Source: Dromaius novaehollandiae
Taxonomy: Eukaryota; Chordata; Aves; Casuariiformes; Dromaiidae
Direction of reading: 5' to 3'
Assembly: GCF_036370855.1 (NCBI RefSeq)
Contig: NC_088113.1
Coordinates: 20,170,501-20,234,500 of the forward strand
DNA length: 64,000 nucleotides
A program made the translations under genes and the position numbers. Below, one piece after another: positions 1-11,100 of the stretch (positions within the stretch are counted from its first letter, which is position 1; every line of letters starts with the position of its first letter). Under the pieces are notes generated by a model. It saw nothing but the letters and a program-made list of their open reading frames with translations, did not search any database and had not been told where the DNA came from.

Positions 1-1027
1 ATGGGGGGTTGGTCTGTCACGCCCAACAGTTTCCCCTTGAACCTTCCAGAAACAGTTAACAGCATTTGAAATTTGCAGCCTTAGTCTTAGGCAAGGTGCT
101 ATTTCCCAGTGACTTACTCAGATGCAGACAGTGCGGGTCACACTGGGTTGAACCACCGTGGAGAAGCTGCAGTAGAAGTACTCAGACCTGGAGAGGGTGG
201 AAGGAAGGGGGTGTAGGCCTAAGGAAACAACATTTTGGGTCCCCTGTGGATCTACTTAAGACATCTTTCTGTCACAGAGTTTTAAATGAGAATAAATGTT
301 GCGATTAAGCATGTATATTTGCCTGATAAGCTTTCCGAGTAACCAAATTGGAGCTTATTCTCAATGTATTGCACACGTTATATCCATGTGTATATTACTA
401 AGTTAGTGAGAAGAGTTCTGATCAAAACCAGTGTAATTAAGGGCATCAATTCTCTATATAAATATGTGGTATGTGAGAATGCTAGTTTTTGCTTAACAAA
501 TAGTAAGATGTGACACACTTTCTTGTCATTCGTGAAGAAATTTCGTTAGAAAGAAGGGGGGTATCTGAAATTCCAACTTAGGGGAGATTTTTAGCAGCTG
601 GCAAAAGTGTCATTTTTGTACCACTTTAGTGCTTCTTTTTTTTCTTATACCAAGAACCAAAACACTTGGAGAGGAAAGCTTTTCTTTCCTGTGAGTTTAC
701 AAATGATTGCAATCTTATTCACACAAGGATATCAAGCTGAACTTCCCTAAGCTTGTATAAGAAACATCATCCCTGAAGTTTTAAGTGAAGTCCCCCATCG
801 GACAGATCTGTTGAGATGCTCCATACAAATAAGCAGAAGAACCTCAGAAATCTAGAAGTCTTTGATTCCCCGAAGTTTTTTCCCAAAGCATTCAGCTCAG
901 GCCATAATTTAGCAGTGTCTTTGAAAGAAATGCCCAGTTTAAGTGGCTCCCACTTTCCTGTAGTGCTTATTTCCACCCCCACGCTCCCCTCCAGTTGTTC
1001 CGGTGCAAATGTTTGTACAACCATGTA

Positions 1028-1129
1028 GTGAACCGGATTGGGGAACTGATCTGGGTTTAAAAATAACTTTTTTTTTTTTTAATAAACTAGTTTATTTTTA
1101 ACGTGTATCAGTTCCGGTCTCCAGTTCAC
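1028..1129. repeat. 102-bp imperfect palindrome, MITE-like
   Basis: The left arm (from gtgaaccgg through gggaactgat to taaaaataa) and the reverse complement of the right arm (gtgaactgg through ggaactgata to taaaaataaa) align over about 40 bases, separated by a T-rich centre. Such a structure fits a small non-autonomous DNA transposon or another foldback element. I cannot name a family, and I see no clear target-site duplication. Confidence 0.55.
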
Positions 1130-1339
1130 CTCACAACTATACATATGGTCTTGGTACAACTGAGGGAGTAGCAGGGGAAGGCATAGGAGCATTTGGGGTG
1201 GGGGAAGAAGTTGCTAATGTCGGCACCTAGTCCCTGTAAACAAAATGTTGTTTGCCAACATGCTAAAAGTTATCCAACATTAGTGTGAAGCAGACCCTAA
1301 ACAACCACCCCAGATGCCTGCGTTCATCACAAGGAGATA

Positions 1340-1850
1340 CCGAGGCAATGTCATTTGCTGCGTTCATTAGCAGCCTGGACGATGGGCTGGAGCGTACCCT
1401 CGGTAAGCTCTGGGACGACACCAAACTGCGAGGAGCGATCTGCCCGAGGGCACTGTTGCCAGGAGCAGCATGAGTTCAACGAAGACAAAAGTAAAGGCGT
1501 GCGGGTGGGACAGGATAACCCCGTGCACCAGTGTAGGTTGGCAGCCAACTAGCACGAAAGCAGCTTTGCAGAGAATGCGTTCTGGGGGATAGCAAGCCGA
1601 ACGTGAGTCTCGCGGCAGCAAAGGCCAACCGCATCCTGGGCTGCATTATTAGGAGCACAGCTGAATGTCAGGGGAACCAAGATCACCTTTGGAGTACTAG
1701 GTCCAGTTTTGAGATCCCCAGTACAAGCTCGAACAAGCCCAGCAGAGAGCATCAAGATGGGCTAGAGGGTGTTGTGTATGAGTTGAGGCTGAGAGAGCTT
1801 GCTTTGTTAAGCCTGAAAAAGAGAAGTAGGGGAAGGGGGGGGGGTGTCTT
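1340..1850 (+). mobile_element. CR1 LINE fragment (reverse transcriptase 3' part)
   Basis: The translation around 1365-1440 (SSLDDGLERTLGKLWDDTKL) matches the YLDD-to-ADDTKL region of CR1-type reverse transcriptases, with the ADD motif decayed to WDD. Downstream DNA keeps CR1 landmarks: an AAGGCCAACxGCATCCTGG-like stretch near 1620 and a CTGAGAGAGCTTGCTTTGTTAAGCCTG-type block near 1790. Stops and frameshifts show it is dead. CR1 is the dominant LINE of birds and reptiles, which supports the organism call. The boundaries are approximate. Confidence 0.75.
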
Positions 1851-4800
1851 TCTAGGTGTGAGTAGAGTGTAAGATTATCTAGTGTTCCTTTAGTTAGCTC
1901 CAGATAGTTGGATCATGCTGTCACCCCTAGCTTTGGTGAGTGTCCACAAAATGCAAGCAGCCGAAGACTTTGGCTGGATTTTGGTGCTGGTGGACATAAT
2001 CTCAGGTGGAAAGGACATTAGTGAAAACGGCAAGACAACGGCTCCATTCTGCTGAAGCTGCTAAAGGTTTAAGTTGCTGCGGGTACATGTACCGGAGCTG
2101 TGCCGTGGGGTAAGCTGTACAGAAAGGATAGAGACACTTTTCAGGGCAGGGAGGTATTAGGAAGTCCAAAGAGCGGCTTGGGATCATCGTTATCTTTGGA
2201 GATTGCAGGGAGAGGGACCTGTAAAGATGTGATGAGTTCATTCCAGGTGCTGAGCAGTGATAACCTAGTTCAGAGAGGCATGCCTGGAGAAACAGCTAAT
2301 GCTTTATGGAAAAGCACTAAATTCAAGGAGAGTTGAGGACAGATTTGGAAGGCTTCCTAAAAGCCTTTCTACATTTCCCAGGGTGATAAAGAGAACTTAC
2401 AGAAACTGGCCTAAAGCTTTGGCTGTAAACAATAAGCTAAATACTGTTGCAGTCCTTTCAAGGACTACTGTATTTGCTGGCTGACTTCCTCCACCTCTCT
2501 GGTGCTGGAGTCGCTTTGATTTGGTAGGCAGTTGTCAGGCGGCCTCGTCCCCCTGCAAGCTCCGAAGGCTGAGGGAGAAACAGTGCCGCTTTGTGCTTCC
2601 GCCAAGCGGAAAGGGACTTTGAAATGGAGATGACAGACGACTTAGATTTCCTTTTACCTTGGGACTGTAATGAAAAGAACAATATTTAGGAATAGTGACC
2701 TAGCAAAGCATTCCCGTTAGTTCTTGGGGAAGGGTTTGTTTCTGCTTTCAATGTTCCAACATGTGTGACTTCTATTCCCACCCTTCTCCTGGATCAATGG
2801 GATTAATCCTCTCTACAGATTTGTAGAAAATACTCAATTTTGAATAGCAGAGAGCAGGAATAAAAATTGAAGTAGAAAAAAACTAGGAAAGAGAAGAATA
2901 GCAATGACAAATATCACTGGGGATATGCTCAGAAGACAAAAATACAATACAGACAAGAAATAAGTGGCGTCAGAAGCAGACACTGCGGAGATAGTTTGGT
3001 AATGTGTGAGTGTAAGCTGTAGCAAGGCAACATGAATGAAGCGGTGAAAAGAAATTCAACAAAAATTTATTCTGTGCCTTAAAGAAAGGAATTACTTTAT
3101 GTACTCGAATGAATTCCCCCTTTAAAATGGAGGAGCTATTTCCTTGAGCTAGGTGGTCTTTCTGAGGTGGCACATGTGTTTTTCAGTCATTCAGCTAGGT
3201 TTAATGCTTTTGCTGATGGTTTTCTCCTGGATATTGGGAAATAGTTTATAAAGTTTAATGTTTCATTCACATATTTTTAGTAAGTTGCGTCACCTTTATT
3301 TTTGTCATAGCTCTTCCCAAAGGGCTGGTAGTCATGACTTCTTCATTTTTGAATAGTACAACTTCTTTTTTTTTTTTTTTTTTAAAGGAAATTGGAACTT
3401 GTTATCGACAATGACCTTGATACCGATACGCTATAGTTGACTGAAGTGGGTTTTAAACACATATGTATTCTATTACAGATACAGCTCCCACGGTAGAATT
3501 AAATTTTTCATTTATTTGTTTCACTCTTTGTGAGCATTGTGGTTTCTGATCTTGTTCTTTTTATTGCAGCAATAAATTTTAATCTTAAGCCAGACTGTTT
3601 TGAAACTCTGAGTACATGATGAATCCTTGGGAAAGATTATTTAGATGGGATAACCTATCTCAGGCTAAAGAAATGCGACTAGTAGCCCAACAGCCTCGAT
3701 GACTCTTCTGCAATGTGCCCTCAGCCACACTGATCACTAACACTATCCTGGAGCCTTTTTTTTTTCTTTTAATATGATCCAAAACTGTCTATCTGTTTAT
3801 TATCAAGTTGCATGACTGCCTTGGTCTTGCTCAGGGGTTTTGGTCCCCGAAGGGCTGTCCGTGTGTACCTGCCACGCTCATGGCTTCCCGCGGAAAGTGG
3901 TTCGCTAGTAACACGGAGCTGTGTTTTGAGACTCCTTAAGACAGCAGTGACTAGACGTAAATTTTTTTGTCTTAGTCTCCATTTCTGGTGTAAAATCTCT
4001 TGTATTGGTGTTGTATCTGTAACATTGCATCTTTGAAATGGCCCTTGAATATCTGAATGATTTTTCAACAGAAAGTATTACTTTGTCTCTCTAATTAGCA
4101 GTACAAGCACAAATTAAATACTTAGGTCCCTGTATTTGTTTTGTTTTTCTGATGTCTGGGTTTGTGACATCTGTTTACATGACTTTCAAATTAAGTCTTC
4201 ATGTGAAATCTTTTTTATGATAGTAGTGGCATGCCTGCTGCTAAGTGGGGTCCCTAATCTGGATTAGGGCTTCACATAATGTAGCAAAGACAGCGCGTGC
4301 CCCGTCTCTCCCAGCTCCCTGGCCGAGCAGGTATGCAGGTCACTTTTATTTTGCCCCAGCGTAAATTCCTGCACCTTTGGGGCGTCGCGTTGCTCCCCTG
4401 CCGAACGGCACCAGGCTGGTTCTTGTTTGCGGGCCTGCTGCAGGCTGCCTGGGTGGTGCGAGGGGCTGCGATCGCTCCTGCTCAGTCCGGAGAAGGGGCT
4501 TGTAGTTGGGCTTCCTATAGTCCTTTTATATGAGGCTTTCATGTGTAAATAAGAACTTTACTATGTAAATGTTGCTTTCGCAGTTTCAGGGATGCATGGC
4601 AAATACTGTTGCCAAAACTGTAAAAATAGGCTCTGTGTTTTATTAAAAAACTTCATTCATCTGAGTGAACAAACTAATAAAGATTTTCTAAAGCTTCAGT
4701 GTTTTTGAAAGCAGGCTGGTGTAATAAAATAACTGCAAAATAATTATTTACTAAAGAGACTAATGAGCTCAGTTTTTTTGAGCAGCATTAATTCCACATT

Positions 4801-5329
4801 TAACTTGCTGCACTGATCGGGATTTCCTGTGAATGGTGCCTGGAATCCATACAATAAAGGGGATTGTCTCAGTGGTGTGAAAAATGAATAATCTAAGATT
4901 TAGATGACTATTTCAGGCTTGCCACACGACCGATTGCCTTGAATAATTACAAAATAGCTCATTTACTGAAACTTGGTTTACATACTTTTGGAGCACTCTG
5001 ATAAACAATTTAGATTATGGGCAGTAATGGATACTTTTGATTCATGTAGTTCTTTGCCTAAATCTTGCTAAAGAAATTGCATCCTAGAGAAAAGAGAGAA
5101 GTGGTTTTGGAGGCTCCGTGAAGAGGAACTTCAGGCATTTTTGGGTTTTGGTGTACTGAGAGTATTTTGGTAATTATGTGACTAAGTGGATATTTATTTT
5201 GCCTTAATGTGTATTTGATTAGGTTACTTCAGCTATAAATATTTCAAGCTCTAAAGCCTCTGTTTCACTGTCTCTAATCTTGGCTTTTGAGGAACATTTA
5301 ATGTCTTGTTGTGGTTACAATTAATCTGC

Positions 5330-5610
5330 ATGTGTTTTAGCAATTAGTGTTTATGTGCAGCAGGCAGCAGCAGATTCTGGCAACTGTCAATCAGCGCCTG
5401 TAACCGGCTCTGAAAGCAGAAGCGAGGAAACGCAAGGTGATTTACTGCCCAGCTTTTTGGCAACGCCGTTTTGTTGACAAACACCCGCTCTGGCCTGGAT
5501 TATTCGCCATGTTTTGCAGAGTAGATGGGGAGAAGCAGAGGAATAGCAGCATTAGCATTGCTTTCTGTTTGATAAAGCTGCTTGATAAATCACCCTTTTA
5601 ATGGGCTAGG
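5330..5610. promoter_or_regulatory. Candidate intronic cis-regulatory block
   Basis: This is a stretch of mixed composition inside the AT-rich intron. It is dense in recognisable homeodomain and zinc-finger motifs: TGTCAATCA (PBX/MEIS type), GGATTA (bicoid/OTX type), TTGATAAAG and TTGATAAATC (GATA/TCF-like). It resembles a conserved noncoding element by look only. No alignment was possible, so this is a weak inference. Confidence 0.2.
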
Positions 5611-6159
5611 ATTTCCTTTCTTCACTGCCTCTTGGAACAGCTGTTGTGTCTTTTAAACGCTCATAATTTCCCTTTATACGGAAGTGTTCGTTTTTAAAGC
5701 AAACTTCAATATCTTTTTAAAAAGATACTGATACCTGCTAGCTGTTTGCACTGTAATAGAAGTGTGACAAAATATGTAAAAATTCAAAGCAATTAAAATG
5801 TTCTTCTGCTTGGCTAAGATTTAATAAAACTGATAAGATTACACAAACAAAACACAGATGGAGGAGGGCAAATGACTTCAAAGAGAGAACATCTCTGATG
5901 GTTCATGTCACTGCTGCTATCGTGTCTGTAGTCTCCAACCTTGAATATTGCCTCGGTCTCCCAAGCAGGGGAGTACTCCTTGCTAATGATCCTTGTTTTC
6001 CTTGCTGTTTGCTTTAGGCTTCTCCTTTTTTTAAAGGAGGTAGAGTAAGTTAAAAGCAAGCTGTAATGAACTTCTGTATATGCAGTAAAGTACAATTTAG
6101 TAAAGTAAATCTGAATGTGTTAAGGAATTTAAAATGCTTTGCACTTGGGGCTAGGAGAT

Positions 6160-6290
6160 GCACCGAGTCTGATAGGGCTCCGCTGGCACGCCAGACACCC
6201 TGAGCAGGTCGCTTCGTCTGTTGTGGCTGTTACCGTCTGCAAAATGGAGATGAAAGTAATGATCTTCCTTCAGCAGTTTTTCAGGTTAGA
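6160..6290 (+). mobile_element. MIR-type SINE (sense)
   Basis: The order of a CCTGAGCAGGTCGCTT segment followed by GTCTGCAAAATGGAGATGA and TAATGATC matches the MIR consensus (ctTGGGCAAGTcactt, then tctGTAAAATGGgGATaAtaa). This core is shared by ancient amniote SINEs. The ends are approximate. Confidence 0.65.
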
Positions 6291-7079
6291 GCAGAAAGGC
6301 ACTGTATTAGCGTCCTCGTTAGCCTTTTTAATAAGGCTGTACAAATTGGTGTTTTGCCCTGGTTTTGAAGCTTCTGAGCGGTACAAGGCGGTGTGAGTGT
6401 GCGATCCTTCCTTCCTTCCTTCCCTCCCTGCTAATGAGTTCTGGTGCCGCGCTGCTGAGAAGCCTCCGCGTAGAAATCGGTGCTTGTCGCTGCGTGGTGC
6501 GTAGGCAACACCTGAATTCCTTGCGCTGAGAATCGGTGCAAGATGTATTAATGGATGCAGCTAAGTGGTAATTTTGTACACATGCCCCCACTATGAACTC
6601 TAATAGCCGCCTTTTGCATTAAGGGGATTTTAAAGTATTTTGACCTCTGAGGGAATAAAGGGTTAAAGATCTGAAAAACTGCATCTTTTTCTGTCTGATC
6701 ATTCATTATCAGTGCCTTCTCATGGGATTTGGCTGTGTTTCCTCTCCATCTTGGACAGTACACATGCTACAAAGGCAATCGTTTGTTGGGAAGCTTTAGC
6801 CATTTTAGCCATGTACGTGATTGAGTTTTGAAATATTTGGCTGTATTTTGCTTCTGCATGTTCCTGGCTAGTTAATTTTAGTTTATGTGTGCTTTATAAA
6901 TGGAGTAACAACCCTTGGAGGGTGGGGGGGTGGGGTGGGTGATTCTTCTGAAGAGTAGAGATACGGATACAAATCACTTTACTTTAGATAAAAATACACA
7001 TATTACTTTAGACTGTAAGAGAATCAAAGTTCATACCAAGAGAGACTCTTCTCTTAGGCCTTCCAAAAATTGCAAAAAT

Positions 7080-7117
7080 ACATTACATACATACATACAT
7101 ACGTATATACATACATG
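7080..7117. repeat. (ATAC)n microsatellite
   Basis: A run of ATAC/CATA tetramers with one interruption. A short (CTTC/CCTT)n run also occurs at about 6407-6428 in the same intron. Confidence 0.85.
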
Positions 7118-7856
7118 TGAACCCCTACAAAACTGAGAAGGCTACAACAAGGGGTGCCGGGGAGGAATTACCTTGTTGCAGTCTTCTGGGTTTTGTATGG
7201 CTTCACTAACTGGTGTTTTTTGTTAATAGTCCGTTATGCTTTATGCACTTTCTCAGCAGCTTCCCATCGCAACTTGGGTAATCTGACTTTTACAGTGTGT
7301 TGCTTCTATGTAAAATCTACCCTCTGGGATATGCTGAGAACAAGTGGTTAGTGCGTACTTTTTTTTAAATAAATGCCTCCAAGAAATTTATACTAGTTAT
7401 CAGTCCACTGTAATAAGCAGTTTATTACTGGATTTTTTTTTTAAACCTTCATCATGAGGAAGAAACGAAAGTATGAAAATTTTGGACTATCAGAGTAAAG
7501 TTATAGAAAAACAGAATTTAAATGTTTGAAAGTGATTTCAGTACTTTCAGCTATCCTAAAGTCTTAATGCAGGTAGCCATTGGGGTTCCTGTAGTAGTTA
7601 AAAATGAGTAAATACGTTTATATATATATAAATTTCAGTTATTGGTTGGGGTTTTGTATACATCTCTCTGCCTGGGAGAGGGCCCGAAAGGCCAAGCTCG
7701 CCTCGGTTTTTTTGGAAAGGGGGTGGGAGGGAACGGAAGATAACCAAGCGGTGCCAAGGCGGCCGTGCCTTTCCCGTGCTCGCTTAGGCAGGCGCGTGGA
7801 TGTGCCCGGCCTCGGCCCTTCGCGCGGGGTCTCTGACGGCGTCTGTCTTCGCGCAG

Positions 7857-8138
7857 GTGCCGACGCGGCGGCCGCCGAGCCCAGCAGCTCCGACAGCCAC
7901 GTGGAGCGGTCCGACCTCTACGCCGGCGTGGACGACGCGCTCCTGGGGGGCGAAGCGAGCTACCTCTCCCAGCCGCTGACGCCGGAGAAGGAGGACGCGC
8001 TGCAGGCTGCCACGGTCGCCAACCTGCGGGCCGCGCTCATGAGTAAGAACAGTTTGCTGTCTCTGAAAGCTGACATGCTGGGAGAGGATAGTTCTCTGCT
8101 GTTTGAGTACTTACCCAAAGGCACGCATTCGCTATCTC
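7857..8138 (+). CDS. ZBTB46: ZBTB46 exon A (linker before the zinc fingers)
   Basis: This is an internal exon of 282 nt bounded by gcgcag at 7851-7856 and gtaagt at 8139. It starts and ends in phase 1, so it is frame-symmetric. The peptide contains SSSDSHVERSDLYAGVDD, GGEASYLSQPLTPEKED, an ATVANLRAALMSKNSLL segment and ends LFEYLPKGTHSLS. This matches, from memory of the family, the part of ZBTB46 just before its fingers. ZBTB46 is a BTB/POZ zinc-finger transcription factor, a nuclear repressor best known from classical dendritic cells and endothelium. The BTB domain is outside the window. The donor at 8139 is phase-compatible with two acceptors, 14059 (alternative end) and 23844 (canonical end), so this exon is probably the branch point of alternative splicing. 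Confidence 0.93.
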
Positions 8139-11100
8139 GTAAGTGTGTGTTTTTATATTTTTGCTTACTGATGCTTTAAGTGAAACCTTTAGTGAGAAGA
8201 AAAGAAAATACAGGTCATCTCCTGGTGTGTTGCTACCTAACTGTTTAAGTCCAGTTTTACGTTCTGCTTAATCACACTTCTCATAAAGTTTGGAAACCTG
8301 TACCTGTTATTGATACCACCTTAATGTCAACTTCTGAAACGGTAAATGAAAGTATGTCGTACATATATGTAGCACTTATCGCCAAATTTCTGTTTTACCT
8401 GTTTGCAAAATGGTATTTGCAAGCCACCCTTCGAGTCCTCCAGTTTAAAAAGCAGCTCCAAAGGTTTTGTATCCAAGACTGACTAATGTTAAACTGGAGG
8501 GGGGTGACCGTGGCTTGAGCGGTGCTCCTGTGTTCTTAAAACCGGTTATGATTTTGTGGATCACGTGATCTTTACTTTTTGATGTTTACTTTTAGACCCC
8601 ATCTCTAAGTAATGAACAGGTATGGCTTTGTTATACTTGTGCTTGGAAATAAGTATTTATTTCACTGCTGGCGATCTGCTGGACACAGCTGTTATGTACC
8701 AGTACGTGCGGATAGCCTGTTTTTCAGCGTACTTGCACATCCTCTTCATTGTGATTGTAAAGTAGTTTGATTCTGTGGTGCACAAAAAAGCCCTGTAAAT
8801 GTTGCATTTGAATAATACTTTCAAAGACGGGAACATGAATACACGGGACAGTTTGTGACATAATTTAGAACAGATTTCTGAGTATTCCATGTCCGTTTCC
8901 AGCCAAAAAGGTTTAATCTAAGAGATATGCTCAATTAAATAGGGTGAAAAGTTTACTTAAGGTATCTATTATTTTGTTTTTATTTCCTTTGATGGCAAAA
9001 AATAGATTATGCTTTAACTTAATGGTCACTCAGATTTTATGACAAGTAAAGGGAAATAACTGCACAGCCTAATGTCAGTCTTGGTGTCTCTTTTCCCTTC
9101 CCATATCTTAACAGTGGATTTTTTTTTAATCTGTCTGATTTAGAAAAAAAGCAATGGTTTTGTACCTTCTTCTGCCACTTAAATATTGGGGAGGAGAGGG
9201 AGTTGTGAAAGCAACGCTCTTGTTTCCACAGTAGTTTGCTTATCGAATAATCTCCAGTTAAATCAGATTTAGATGGTTCAAACTAAGCTAAGGAAATCCC
9301 TTCATTGCAATGAAATAGCCAAGATCCTCTGTAGCCGTCTAATCACCAGGCTTGGGTGCCAGAAAAAGGGTGTCCCCGGCACCTGGGTGGCGGGTGGTAC
9401 GGGGCAGCCTGCGGCTGGGGACGTGATTTATGCACGGTGTGGTGGAACCTCTGGTTCATGACTGATGACATTAGTGGCTTCATCTTCTGTCATGATAAAC
9501 TGGAATAATGATTGGACTGCACTCTATCCATCATCTTTGTCTTGGTTTGGGGATTTTGGATTTTACTTGTGAGCTGAAGGACCACTTGGCATAAAGACAA
9601 ATGAGTAGAAACCGGTCATAAATTAAAGCTAGGAATTAGAGGGTGTCTAACCAGCTGAGAAATGAAGTCCTGAAACGGGCATGGTGTAGGCAAAAGACCA
9701 GCTAGGTTTAAAATGAAGATTGATAAATTTATAAATGGAGGTAAATGATAGATCGTGAATGGATGTGATGACTCAGGAGTTCCCTTCTGGTCTATATCTG
9801 AGGTCCCCGTTTTCCTGTCCTTTCACTATTGTATGAATTTCATTCAGCTAAGCTCCAGTCACCTCATCTTTATGGAAAAGGGAATTACTTGAGACAAATT
9901 TGGCTATTTGGTCTGTGGATTTCACAGCAGGTAAGGGGATGCAGCTGTGGCCGATAAGGGAATTCTTCTACAGAAGAAGTGGGCAGTTGAGGACCGAATT
10001 TTGTCTTCACCTTATTCAGAGTCAGAGGTTTTTGTTTACTTTAATATAAGACTCATGTGTTTTGGGGTCACTATTAAATAAACAAGGACAAGGAGTTTAA
10101 TAGAAATTTTCAGTGAACAAAATGAGGGTAAAGCAAGTGATACAATTCTGGAGATCTGGAAACGCTGCCTAGGTTGGTGCTAGCTTTGTAGGGGTTTTTC
10201 ACTTCTACAAACACAATTTGAGGATGTTGAGTCATTTTAACTCCTGGGTTGTAATAATAAAAGGGGGGGTAGGGCAGGAGCACAGTAAACAAGATTCCTT
10301 TTTGAAAACCAGACGGAGCAGCGTGGTGGTTCTCATTTGCCTGATGTGAGAAGGAAATGTGCTGATTTAAAGAATTAGAAGTGAACATTTGCTCTGAGTT
10401 TAAAAAACATAAGATGTACTTTAATCTTAACTGCAACCTCTGGATAGTTTTCATATTTTCTTTTGAACTAGTACAGTAAGTAACTGACTCAGTGGCAGCA
10501 TTAACATTTATTTTTCTTTTCCGGAGTGAGACTTGGTTGAGGTGAGAGATCAGAAGAACGTGTTGGGCATGTTTGAAATCCCGCCGGGCCGTTTCTAAAG
10601 GGGGTATAACTCTCAAGGTTACCGTGTACGTTCCGAGTTTTAATTTTTCATATTGTTGTAAAAGTTAATAGAGGTTACCCCAAGGTTTTCATTTTACCTC
10701 ATGCTCTTTTTTCTAATTCGCTGTATATTGTAATGATAACGTGAGGTGTGAAATTACTTAACATTCAGTTAATGGAAAACAGAGCACAGAGTGGTATTTT
10801 TTCCATGAATATCACTTTATTACTCTGATACAGTGAAACATGCGTACAGTATTTTTAAAGTTAACCAATTCAAAGCAATTTAAAACCAGAAGGGAAAACT
10901 GAAATGTCTGGTCATTCGGGTGATATGGTTACAGATAACCTGCAGCTAGGTGGTTTGAGGCTTAACATAATGCCGTGGCGTATGGTGAAGACTGACTTGC
11001 TTAATGCACTGGTTGGAAATCTGAAGAACACGTGTTTTGCAGAAAAAGGATGTGTCAGTGACTTGTGGGTAATACTGATTTCTCCTTGGGTGTCACTAGT

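Larger units (their letters stand above)
1..7856 (+). other. ZBTB46: ZBTB46 intron upstream of exon A
   Basis: This is AT-rich, intron-like sequence that ends in a pyrimidine stretch and a cag acceptor at 7854-7856. I found no coding exon in it. The open frames here are short and have no recognisable domain. It contains a palindromic element (1028-1129), a CR1 fragment (about 1340-1850), a MIR-type SINE (about 6160-6290), short microsatellites and one candidate regulatory block (5330-5610), each listed separately. The exon coding the BTB domain must lie to the left of the window, because exon A starts inside a codon. Confidence 0.75.

Noticed and set aside
1351-1872. Overlapping small frames as a possible gene
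   Set aside because: The region is a decayed CR1 retrotransposon, and the frames are its remnants or antisense shadows.
10110-10616. 168-codon - strand frame in the ZBTB46 intron
   Set aside because: No domain, no splice context and ordinary intron composition. It is probably chance.
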